DNA of 64,000 bases from Flavobacterium sp. TR2. GTDB taxonomy: Bacteria > Bacteroidota > Bacteroidia > Flavobacteriales > Flavobacteriaceae. The translations under genes were made by a program, and so were the position numbers. The notes under the pieces were generated by a model. That model was not told where the DNA came from and made no database searches. It saw nothing but the letters and a program-made list of their open reading frames with translations. The number at the start of each line of letters is the position of its first letter. The stretch's first letter is position 1. This document shows positions 27,787 to 35,836 of this stretch, piece by piece. Location: assembly GCF_025252405.1 (NCBI RefSeq), contig NZ_CP104307.1, forward strand, positions 310,001 to 374,000, given 5' to 3'.

Positions 27787-28821
27787 TTAGCTTGGCATTT
27801 GAGCGACATCTTCTCCAAAAACTTCTTTTCGAATAAGTGGAAGCGTTGACAAAAGCTTTTTCATTCCTTCTACTCCCTGTTGCTCTGTATTATGAGAATG
27901 ATAATCTTCAATTAACGAAACATCTTCTTCTCCTTCAGAAAAATATTGTGCATAATTCAAATCACGGTTATCTGCTGGAATACGATAAAATTCTCCCATA
28001 TCTTCAGCTTTCACCATTTCTTCTCTCGTGCATAAAGTTTCATATAACTTCTCACCGTGACGAGTTCCTATAATTTTAATTTCATTATCTGCATTACACA
28101 TTTCTTTTAGGGCCTGTGCTAAATCTCCAATAGTTCCCGCAGGAGCTTTATTTACAAACAAATCTCCAGGATTACCATTTTCAAACGCAAATAAAACTAA
28201 TTCAACAGCCTCATCCAATGACATTAAGAATCTTGTCATATTAGGATCTGTAATAGTAATTGGACTGTTTTCCTTAATTTGCTTTAAAAACAATGGAATA
28301 ACAGAACCTCTAGAAGCCATAACGTTACCGTATCTTGTAAGACAAACAGTTGTATCAGTTAAATTTCTAGAAGCTGCGACTGCGACTTTTTCCATTAACG
28401 CCTTAGATATCCCCATAGCATTAATTGGATAAGCCGCTTTATCTGTACTTAAACAAATAACTTTTTTTACTTTGTTTATTCCTGCGGCATCAATTACGTT
28501 TTGTGTTCCAAAAACATTAGTTTTAGTTGCTTCAAGTGGAAAAAACTCACATGACGGTACTTGTTTTAATGCTGCTGCATGAAATACATAGTCAACACCT
28601 CTCATTGCACGTTCAATACTATTATAATCTCTAACATCACCAATGTAAAACTTAAGTTTGTCATTTTTTAACTGATTACGCATATCATCTTGTTTTTTCT
28701 CATCACGAGAAAAAATCCTGATTTCTTTAAAATGATCAGTATGTAAAAAACGTTTTAATACTGCATGCCCAAACGAGCCTGTTCCTCCAGTTATTAGAAG
28801 AATTTTATTTTGTATTTTCAT
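27787..28821 (-). CDS. fnlA: UDP-GlcNAc 4,6-dehydratase/5-epimerase, FnlA/CapE-like (344 aa)
   Basis: Soluble SDR that begins UDP-L-FucNAc synthesis. Cofactor loop TGGTGSFGHAVL at 8-19, FHAAALKQVPSCEFFP and ICLSTDKAAYPINAMGISKALME. The catalytic Tyr is replaced by Met with Lys retained (MGISK), as in CapE/FnlA. TRYGNVMASRGSVIPLF and RHGEKLYETL are further hallmarks. Length equals CapE. It shares one base with the upstream GT2 stop, so it is cotranscribed with glycosyltransferases and wzy. Confidence 0.95.
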   Translation of the reverse strand: MKIQNKILLITGGTGSFGHAVLKRFLHTDHFKEIRIFSRDEKKQDDMRNQLKNDKLKFYIGDVRDYNSIERAMRGVDYVFHAAALKQVPSCEFFPLEATKTNVFGTQNVIDAAGINKVKKVICLSTDKAAYPINAMGISKALMEKVAVAASRNLTDTTVCLTRYGNVMASRGSVIPLFLKQIKENSPITITDPNMTRFLMSLDEAVELVLFAFENGNPGDLFVNKAPAGTIGDLAQALKEMCNADNEIKIIGTRHGEKLYETLCTREEMVKAEDMGEFYRIPADNRDLNYAQYFSEGEEDVSLIEDYHSHNTEQQGVEGMKKLLSTLPLIRKEVFGEDVAQMPS

Positions 28822-29729
28822 TACTTATTTTTGTAAATGATTAGTATTGTTTTTAAATATAAATATGGTAATAGATATAAAATCTTTGAAAAAAATTCTT
28901 GACTTTTAGCACCTAATGAAAATGCCTTAGATATCTTTTTTAAGAAAGAATAAAAACAGTAGCACATAAAATATCCAAATTTCATTAACGTAAAATAAGT
29001 TTTACTTTTAAAAAATTTTGAACTATTTTTTACAAAAAAATACGCATCTGCTTTAGATTTTAATTGTAAAAGTGCTTGGTATGCAGCATTATTATTTCTA
29101 ATTCTTACTAAAGTCAAATATTCATCTAAAAATCCTAATGGAAAACCTTCTGCTATTTTAAACCAAAAATAAGAATCTTCTCCTACTCTAGTTTTTTCAG
29201 AAAATCTCATTTCAGAGTTTTTGAGTAAAATTTGACGTCTAATAATTATACATGGTGTTGCAATAGGACAACTAATTAAAATATCTGGGATTATCTGTCC
29301 ATGAAAATCGGTTCTAACCTTTTTTATTATTTCATTTTTATTACGAAATTGAATATAACTTGTGTGGCTCCATGCAAATTCATTCTCTTTCATAAATTGA
29401 ATTTGGGACTCTAGTTTTGTTGGTTTCCAAAGGTCATCCGAATCCAAGAATGCAATATAATTACCTACTGCTTTTTCAATCCCAATATTTCTTGCTACTC
29501 CAGGGCCAGAATTTGAAATTTTATAAAAATTAAAATCTTTATAATTAGATTCCAAATCTGAAATATCTTCCGTAGAGCCATCATTAATTATAATTACTTC
29601 GTAGCGCTTTAGAGTTTGCTTCTTTACGCTTTCTAAAGCCTCAATCAACCAATCTTTATTACTGAAAAAAGGAATAATAACACTAACTTCAATGTTATTA
29701 ATGTTAGCTTCTAAATTTAAACTATCCAT
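28821..29729 (-). CDS. Glycosyltransferase family 2 (302 aa)
   Basis: GT2 fold: VSVIIPFFSNKDW, VIIINDGSTEDISD and the metal-binding AFLDSDDLW, with GPGVARNIGI between them. The C-terminal third contains hydrophobic segments (YFMCYCFYSFL, ILYLLPYLYLKTILII) that suggest membrane association. It overlaps the upstream GT4 gene by 8 bp. Likely one of the transferases that build the Wzx/Wzy-dependent repeat unit; a rhamnosyl or uronosyl donor is possible but not shown. Confidence 0.87.
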   Translation of the reverse strand: MDSLNLEANINNIEVSVIIPFFSNKDWLIEALESVKKQTLKRYEVIIINDGSTEDISDLESNYKDFNFYKISNSGPGVARNIGIEKAVGNYIAFLDSDDLWKPTKLESQIQFMKENEFAWSHTSYIQFRNKNEIIKKVRTDFHGQIIPDILISCPIATPCIIIRRQILLKNSEMRFSEKTRVGEDSYFWFKIAEGFPLGFLDEYLTLVRIRNNNAAYQALLQLKSKADAYFFVKNSSKFFKSKTYFTLMKFGYFMCYCFYSFLKKISKAFSLGAKSQEFFSKILYLLPYLYLKTILIIYKNK

Positions 29730-31026
29730 TATCTTGTTTTAGCAATTTAAAATATTTTTGTTCCACTTCAGAAATTAAATACTTCTTTAATCTCATTTGA
29801 ACATCATCATTAGATAAAATACTACGAGTGCCAGATAATAAAAATGTTCTAAATTCCCCCAATCTTATTTTACATGTAACCTCATCTTCTTCAACATTAA
29901 AGAACATTGGATAGGTTTCAAGCATTTCTTTTGCTGTATCATTTTTTATCGTACAAATATTCAAAATAGGTTTCTTTAGATATACGTATTCTAAAATTTT
30001 TGATGGCTCTTGGTATTCATTATTATTACCAACATTTATTAGTACATCCGCTTCGCTTAAAATATTTGGAATTGTTTCTCTAGGCATAAATCCTTTTACA
30101 AATATTTTTTTTTCCAAAAGATCACTATACTCATTAAATATCAAACTGCATTGCTTTACATTTCCATAAAAATACAATTCTAATTTATCTTGAAGGTCTT
30201 TGTATTTTAAAAGCGCAGCAAAAAAATCTAATATTTTTTTTGGGGATCTAGTAATTGGTGTTAAAGTCCCAACAAAAACTAATTTAATTTTATCGCTATC
30301 TTTATTTTTATCAATAAAATTGATATTGTAAGGAATAAAAATATTATGATTAACTACTATCTTTTTAGCGATAGCCGGGTATAGAGAGGCATATTTATTC
30401 TTCAGTTTTTCAGTAAGGACTGTTACAACATCTGCACTTTCTAAAATTTTCTTTTCGTATTTATAATTTAATGAATTGTATAGAAAATTATTGTTTACCG
30501 CCTTACTTAGATAAAAAGGATCTATTGTATCTGCTATCCAAAAGATATCGTTGTTTTTCTTTAGTTTTGATCCTACGACGTGTCCCGAAAATGGCCACGA
30601 TACTGTTATAACATTTTCAATATCATTCTCTTTTATAAGCTTTTGAGCTTCCTTATAAGCTGATTTTTGCCATAAAAAAGCAAAATCGGGAAAATATATT
30701 TTCTTCCAAGTCAAATTATAAATTTTCCTCAAAAGACTTTCCTTATATACTTTATTGCCTACTGCCGATGGAACATTCTCTTTTGTATTACTTACACGAA
30801 GTAATTTTCCTTTAATTTTATTAAACCAAGAATCACCTGTTCTAAAAATTCTAATACCGTGAATCTCTTCATAGTCCAAGAAACCATCTTGTTTAGATGC
30901 TACAACATATATTTCAATATCTCTATTTCTTTTCCACTCTTTTAAAACATTTAACCATCTGTACGTATTTGGCGAGTTGTCTGGAAAAAAATCATGAGTG
31001 ATAAGTAATACTTTATTTTTTGTCAT
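29722..31026 (-). CDS. Glycosyltransferase, GT4-type (434 aa)
   Basis: GT-B fold. N-terminal VLLITHDFFPDNSPNTYRW is the typical opening of a GT4 acceptor domain (fluffing HDFxPD loop). The donor domain shows KLVFVGTLTPITRSPKKILDF, FVKGFMPRETIPNILSEADVLI and SKILEYVYLKKPILNI, an E-containing site in the right place. Length is somewhat longer than average. It starts 30 bp after the putative wzy gene. Specific sugar unknown. Confidence 0.84.
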   Translation of the reverse strand: MTKNKVLLITHDFFPDNSPNTYRWLNVLKEWKRNRDIEIYVVASKQDGFLDYEEIHGIRIFRTGDSWFNKIKGKLLRVSNTKENVPSAVGNKVYKESLLRKIYNLTWKKIYFPDFAFLWQKSAYKEAQKLIKENDIENVITVSWPFSGHVVGSKLKKNNDIFWIADTIDPFYLSKAVNNNFLYNSLNYKYEKKILESADVVTVLTEKLKNKYASLYPAIAKKIVVNHNIFIPYNINFIDKNKDSDKIKLVFVGTLTPITRSPKKILDFFAALLKYKDLQDKLELYFYGNVKQCSLIFNEYSDLLEKKIFVKGFMPRETIPNILSEADVLINVGNNNEYQEPSKILEYVYLKKPILNICTIKNDTAKEMLETYPMFFNVEEDEVTCKIRLGEFRTFLLSGTRSILSNDDVQMRLKKYLISEVEQKYFKLLKQDNG

Positions 31027-31056
31027 TCGTTATAATATTATTTAATCAAATCAGCA

Positions 31057-32280
31057 TTACGCTACAAAAAGACTATTTATATGATTTATACCTTTTCTAT
31101 ATTCAAAAATTAGATAACAATACATTAGCATAATTAGCCTAAAATTGGCGTTAACAGAGATGAAGAGCCCTTTTACATTTCCTATCACGATCGTAAATAG
31201 AAGCATTAAAACAAACCATCTATGGTTTCTATTCAAAAATTTCAGTCTTAAAATTAAATGGCTTATTAAAAGAACTATTAAAAATAAATAAATAACTCCT
31301 CCATAATTAAGTTGGATTATGTATCCAACATCTGAATTACCGGTTTTGAAAAGAAAAACATTATCTCCAGATCCTATCAGCCATTCTGTCAAATTTTGTG
31401 GAAGAACAACCATGTCACCAAACAAAGTTGAAAATGTATTTACATCTGCATTATCTGCTTTACCAGTAAAAAAATCAGATGTTTGTACGAAAAAATCAAA
31501 TGCCCATTCAAGTGTCTGCGCGTATTCTTTGAAAAAAGGAGTTTGAAATAAAATCAAGTAAAATAAAAAACCAATAAGAAAAGAAACCCCAATAAATTTA
31601 AAATTGAACTTTAAGATTACAAAATAGACTAGGATAAAAACAACCGGAATAAGCCCTGAACGAGCATTAAAAAAAATGGAGAGTAGTAAAAACGGAAGTA
31701 AAATTAAGTATTTTGACTTTGTCCTAGAAAAATAGAATGCAAATGCGAAAACCAATCCTTGCACAACACCAAATGCAAAAGTTAATCCTTCAGACAATCC
31801 GAAGGAACGAAATGCTATAAATTCAGAAAACTCATTTTGTTGCAACAGAACATTTTTAACAAATAAATTTAAAGGTGGTACAAATATTAAAAAAAATGTA
31901 ATAAAAGCTGCTATTCCACCTACAAATACAATTTCTTTAAATAAATTTCCGCCATTTTTTAGCTTAGAATAAAAAATAAGCAATGCACTTGGAATAACAA
32001 TAGATTCAAGAAACAGTAACACATTTGCTTTAAAAAACACACTCTCTGACCTTTCAAAGTCTCTTAAATAACTAAAAAAAATAATAAGAAAAAAAAGAAA
32101 TGTTTCGACCTTAAATATTTTTATAGTTGAGTACCATTTCCAAGATATTATAATATAAAGTACCGCCGGTATAATCATAATTTCAACAGGGCTCACAGGT
32201 AGCCCTTGAAACGGTGGATTATAAACGAACAAGTATAGTAGAACAATAAATACTATATACTTGAAAGAGGTAAAATTCAT
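31057..32280 (-). CDS. wzy: O-antigen/capsule polymerase, Wzy-like (407 aa)
   Basis: A polytopic membrane protein with about ten to eleven hydrophobic helices, among them YIVFIVLLYLFVY, VEIMIIPAVLYIIISW, IFKVETFLFFLIIFFSYL, SKYLILLPFLLLSIFFNA, FIGVSFLIGFLFYLIL and GVIYLFLIVLLISHLIL. The sequence itself is poorly conserved, as is normal for Wzy. A large polar loop between about 235 and 300 carries the NxxLIGSGD-like stretch (TEWLIGSGDNVF) seen in O-antigen ligase/polymerase proteins. Context beside wzx and glycosyltransferases supports the call. WaaL-type ligase is the alternative. Confidence 0.78.
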   Translation of the reverse strand: MNFTSFKYIVFIVLLYLFVYNPPFQGLPVSPVEIMIIPAVLYIIISWKWYSTIKIFKVETFLFFLIIFFSYLRDFERSESVFFKANVLLFLESIVIPSALLIFYSKLKNGGNLFKEIVFVGGIAAFITFFLIFVPPLNLFVKNVLLQQNEFSEFIAFRSFGLSEGLTFAFGVVQGLVFAFAFYFSRTKSKYLILLPFLLLSIFFNARSGLIPVVFILVYFVILKFNFKFIGVSFLIGFLFYLILFQTPFFKEYAQTLEWAFDFFVQTSDFFTGKADNADVNTFSTLFGDMVVLPQNLTEWLIGSGDNVFLFKTGNSDVGYIIQLNYGGVIYLFLIVLLISHLILRLKFLNRNHRWFVLMLLFTIVIGNVKGLFISVNANFRLIMLMYCYLIFEYRKGINHINSLFVA

Positions 32281-32318
32281 CTGATATAATTTCTTCCGTA
32301 ATTTTCTATCAAAAATTA

Positions 32319-33287
32319 CTATCGAGTTTTATTTTTAATTTTAGAGATCCAACAATAAAAAGAAGGTAAATATTGAAATATTAAGCTATTTTTTCTATTA
32401 AAATATGGATTCTTATTCATTTGATTAAGGTATTGTCTATGTTGACTTCTTAATTTGTCTAGAATATCTTTTGAGGAATTTAATTCAAAAGCACTGCAAT
32501 ACATTGCTATAGAACTGCCTAGGGCGTATGCCTCAAATCTATTAGCACTATCTTCCATCCCTAAAGATCTTAGATTAGAAATAAAATCGTCAAATTCTTT
32601 AAAGACAGATAATTTATTCTCTTTGAAATGACTATTTGTATTCCCTGCACGTACTTTTAGATAATTATGCATAGGTTTATCAAAATAAACCAAGCGATTC
32701 ATCTTTAAGAAAATGTTTCTGTCAAAATAAACATCTTCGAATATTTGTTTGTCGATAAACCTTACATCACCAATAATGTCTCTTGTAAAGACTTTATTCC
32801 AGACTTCAAATCTAACATTCAAATTACTCTCAAACAAAGAATTAACCGCACTAGTTTTGTCATAAATAGTTATGGATTCTGTCTGAGAATTAGCAATAGT
32901 TTCATTTTCATAAACTTCTTTAAATCCACAAACTGCTATTTCAGCTCCTTCACTTTCTATTAAATTAATTAATGTTTCATACATTTCAACATCAATCCAG
33001 TCATCGCTGTCTAGAAAAGCAATGTAATCTCCCGTAGCTTTGTCTAAACCAATATTTCTGGCAGAAGACAATCCTCCATTTTGTTTATGAACAACTTTAA
33101 TTCTGTAATCGCCTGCTCCATACGAATCACATATAGAACCACAACTATCTGTTGAACCATCATTAACTAAGATTATTTCCAAGTCTTTGTAAGTTTGATT
33201 CGTTACAGATTCTATGCACTTAGGGAGATATTTCTCTACGTTATATATAGGAATTATTACCGATAATTTTTTTTGATCATTTGCCAT
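32319..33287 (-). CDS. Glycosyltransferase family 2 (322 aa)
   Basis: Well-conserved GT2: LSVIIPIYNVEKYLPKCIES, IILVNDGSTDSCGSICD, GLSSARNIGLDKATG and FLDSDDWID. The opening is of the type seen in CPS and O-antigen GalNAc, Gal or GlcNAc transferases, but that does not fix the donor. Length is normal. It lies 38 bp from wzy and 35 bp from wzx. A role in the Wzx/Wzy-dependent unit follows from position. Confidence 0.9.
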   Translation of the reverse strand: MANDQKKLSVIIPIYNVEKYLPKCIESVTNQTYKDLEIILVNDGSTDSCGSICDSYGAGDYRIKVVHKQNGGLSSARNIGLDKATGDYIAFLDSDDWIDVEMYETLINLIESEGAEIAVCGFKEVYENETIANSQTESITIYDKTSAVNSLFESNLNVRFEVWNKVFTRDIIGDVRFIDKQIFEDVYFDRNIFLKMNRLVYFDKPMHNYLKVRAGNTNSHFKENKLSVFKEFDDFISNLRSLGMEDSANRFEAYALGSSIAMYCSAFELNSSKDILDKLRSQHRQYLNQMNKNPYFNRKNSLIFQYLPSFYCWISKIKNKTR

Positions 33288-33322
33288 AAAGAATTTTCTT
33301 TAATGTAGTATCTTGTTTTAAA

Positions 33323-34579
33323 TTATAATAGTTTTTCTCTTTTAGTTAGATACCAACAATATGCTATTTCTGTTAATCCTGATAAAGCGATAGACAAAAC
33401 TAAAACATAAATGCTTTTGGTTATTAAAAAACCAATAAGGGAATATAACGCAAAACTTGATAAAGCTATTATTTGATTATTGGTAACATATTTATATTTG
33501 TTTTGAGGAATGAAAACAAATGAAATAAATGCTCCTACAACGAGCCAAACAAGAACAACAACACTTAAAATTACTGAAACAGGATAAGAATCCAACATTG
33601 TTTCGCCTCCCATTATTAATACTATCCATCTTCCAAATATTGCTATTAAAGCAATAACTGACAATCCAACTAAAGCTTCATAACGAATGATTTTTTTGAT
33701 TTGTTGTGGCTTGACATTTGCAACTATTTTTGGAAACAAAGCTAAATTCACATTTACTAATAACGTCCTCGGAATTAGTATAATTTTATTTGCCAAATCA
33801 TAGATTGCAACATCTCTCATTCCAAAAAAAGAACCTATTATAATTGTGATGCTTTGCTCTTTAACAATCCCAAGCGATGAACTCAGAAAGAATGGAAAAG
33901 CTTCTTTATACCAAATTTTAACCTCCTTAAATGAAACCCAATTTAGTTTTATTCCTTCATTAAACCTTACAATTAAAGCTGCTGTAATAGCTCCTAATAG
34001 ACTAACTAAAGTTGTAATTAATGCAAAAATCCATAGATCCTTTGGACTATGAATCATAATGAAAATAAATGGTAAAGACAAAATTTTAAAAAGCAATTGA
34101 ATGTAAGTAACAATCTTCATTCTTTGCACACCTTGAAAATACCATTGAGGAAAAAAAATACCCGATAAAGTTTGAAGAAAACAAATTACATATATTACAT
34201 AATTTTCTCTTAATGCAGGTATTGTCAATATAATTAATGTAAATACAATAGTAGATACAAATTGCAGATACATTTTTGCAGTAAATATACATGATAAAAC
34301 ATGTGATTTTTTTTCTAAATCATTCCCATTAGTTGCAATCGCTTTAACCCCAGGAAAATCAAAACCATTTCCTATAAACGTAATAAAATAAGTTACTACT
34401 GATGTTGCAAAAATGTATAAACCATAGCTTTCCGCACCTAAAGTACGTATAAGAAAAGGATAGATAAGAAAATAAAACAATGAACTTAATATTTGTAAAA
34501 TAGTCATGAAAAAATAATTTTCCATAACTTTTCTATTTTCAATAATCAATGTTTTTACATTTAGTAATTTCTCTTTCAT
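33323..34579 (-). CDS. wzx: Polysaccharide flippase, Wzx-like (418 aa)
   Basis: MATE/MVF-fold flippase that moves the undecaprenyl-linked unit across the inner membrane. About twelve hydrophobic helices are visible, starting with YFFMTILQILSSLFYFLIYPFLIRTLGAESYG, whose LGAESYGLY is the Wzx signature. IYDLANKIILIPRTL and the paired helices near the C-terminus also fit. The ATG at 34579 is preferred to a TTG at 34588. A 14-codon open frame ends on this ATG (ATGA overlap). Upstream lies a 175-bp gap. Confidence 0.9.
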   Translation of the reverse strand: MKEKLLNVKTLIIENRKVMENYFFMTILQILSSLFYFLIYPFLIRTLGAESYGLYIFATSVVTYFITFIGNGFDFPGVKAIATNGNDLEKKSHVLSCIFTAKMYLQFVSTIVFTLIILTIPALRENYVIYVICFLQTLSGIFFPQWYFQGVQRMKIVTYIQLLFKILSLPFIFIMIHSPKDLWIFALITTLVSLLGAITAALIVRFNEGIKLNWVSFKEVKIWYKEAFPFFLSSSLGIVKEQSITIIIGSFFGMRDVAIYDLANKIILIPRTLLVNVNLALFPKIVANVKPQQIKKIIRYEALVGLSVIALIAIFGRWIVLIMGGETMLDSYPVSVILSVVVLVWLVVGAFISFVFIPQNKYKYVTNNQIIALSSFALYSLIGFLITKSIYVLVLSIALSGLTEIAYCWYLTKREKLL

Positions 34580-34754
34580 AACAAACAATAACTAACTGTA
34601 ATAACTAATCCCTCTTCCATCTCCAATATTTTGTTTTATAATTTTATATATTATTAATTGTTCCAAAGTTTCTAACGATTATTTTGAATTCAATTTAAGA
34701 ACCAACTAAAACAATCAAAAACTTAAATTTTAGACGTCACAAAAACAATTAAAA

Positions 34755-35831
34755 TTAATTTTCGCTATTAGCTTCATTAAACTTGCGTTTTAAAATTAAA
34801 AACAAAATAGTTAATACAGTAAAGAGAAAACCTCCAAAAACTATTCCTTTCACCTTACTTGTTTTCTCTTTTGGCAATGGTAAAATAGGTCTATCGATTA
34901 CTTGAATCAAAGGTGTTTCTTTTCGCAACGTAACTTTTGCTAATTCGCTTTGTTTCACCAGCTCAGATAGAATAGCTGTATTTGCCTGTACATCAACTTG
35001 TCTTCTAGCGGAAGGAGCCCTACGAATGTTGAGAGCCGGATTAAGATTAAAAGCATTATCATTTGCAATTGCAACCCCAGTAATTGCACTATTTAATTCA
35101 GCTCTTACAGAATCTACCTGACGTTCCAAAATTTCCATGTTTTTACGTGCTTTTTTGCTTTTCGTCTCTACATAAAATTCCCCTACTTGTCTTGCAAGTG
35201 CTTCACAAAAGTAAAGTGAAAATAGTTCATCATTTGAAGAAACATCCATTGAAATGATAGAAATTTTTTTATCTTTTTGGACTACTGATAAAGAATTTTT
35301 ATACAAATTTTGATAAATCATTCCTAAAATACTGTCATGAACTCGAGTAAACTTACTTTCATCTTGGTTTACAAACTGAATATTCTTTAATTTAGGACTA
35401 TCTTCCCATTTCTCACGCCACTTTTTATCTTGTATGTACATTTCTGCCAAAGAAATTACTTTGCCATTCACATTAACAGGCACTAGTAAAGTCTTCTCTA
35501 CCATTCGGCGTGATTTAAATAATTCAGTTAAATTTAAACCGGTAAACATGCTTCCTCCGCCACCGCCACCGATATCAATTCCAAACGTACTAGCTAGACC
35601 AAGTGCTCCGCCTAATCCACCCCCTGTTTTTTCATCTTCCAACGCAAATGTCAATGTTGCCGTATAAATAGGTTTTTTAAAGTATGAATATACAAATCCT
35701 AAAACACCTCCAATTAATCCCATTAAGACAAGTATTCTCCATTTGGATAGTAAATACCCTTTCCATTCATTTACTATCTGAATTAATTCTTTTAACGATA
35801 TTTCGCTGTTTTCAACAGACTGATTTTCCAT
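34755..35831 (-). CDS. Polysaccharide chain-length determinant, Wzz-like (358 aa)
   Basis: Inner-membrane polysaccharide co-polymerase. Topology is the Wzz type: short N-terminus, first transmembrane helix at about 32-52 (WRILVLMGLIGGVLGFVYSYF), a long periplasmic domain with coiled-coil character, and a second helix at about 328-347 (IVFGGFLFTVLTILFLIL). PLPKEKTSKVKG just before the second helix is the conserved Pro-rich segment. There is no kinase domain. A glycine-rich loop (GGGLGGALGLASTFGIDIGGGGGG region, about 70-94) is unusual. It is separated from the export protein gene by 5 bp. Confidence 0.88.
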   Translation of the reverse strand: MENQSVENSEISLKELIQIVNEWKGYLLSKWRILVLMGLIGGVLGFVYSYFKKPIYTATLTFALEDEKTGGGLGGALGLASTFGIDIGGGGGGSMFTGLNLTELFKSRRMVEKTLLVPVNVNGKVISLAEMYIQDKKWREKWEDSPKLKNIQFVNQDESKFTRVHDSILGMIYQNLYKNSLSVVQKDKKISIISMDVSSNDELFSLYFCEALARQVGEFYVETKSKKARKNMEILERQVDSVRAELNSAITGVAIANDNAFNLNPALNIRRAPSARRQVDVQANTAILSELVKQSELAKVTLRKETPLIQVIDRPILPLPKEKTSKVKGIVFGGFLFTVLTILFLILKRKFNEANSEN

Positions 35832-35836
35832 AAAAT

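Noticed and set aside
34086..34292. Minus-strand frame of 68 codons rich in Cys and Tyr
   Set aside because: Alternative frame inside wzx.
35540..35600. Repeated GGT/GGC codons in the Wzz-like gene
   Set aside because: Encodes a glycine-rich loop, not a tandem DNA repeat or phase-variable tract long enough to matter.
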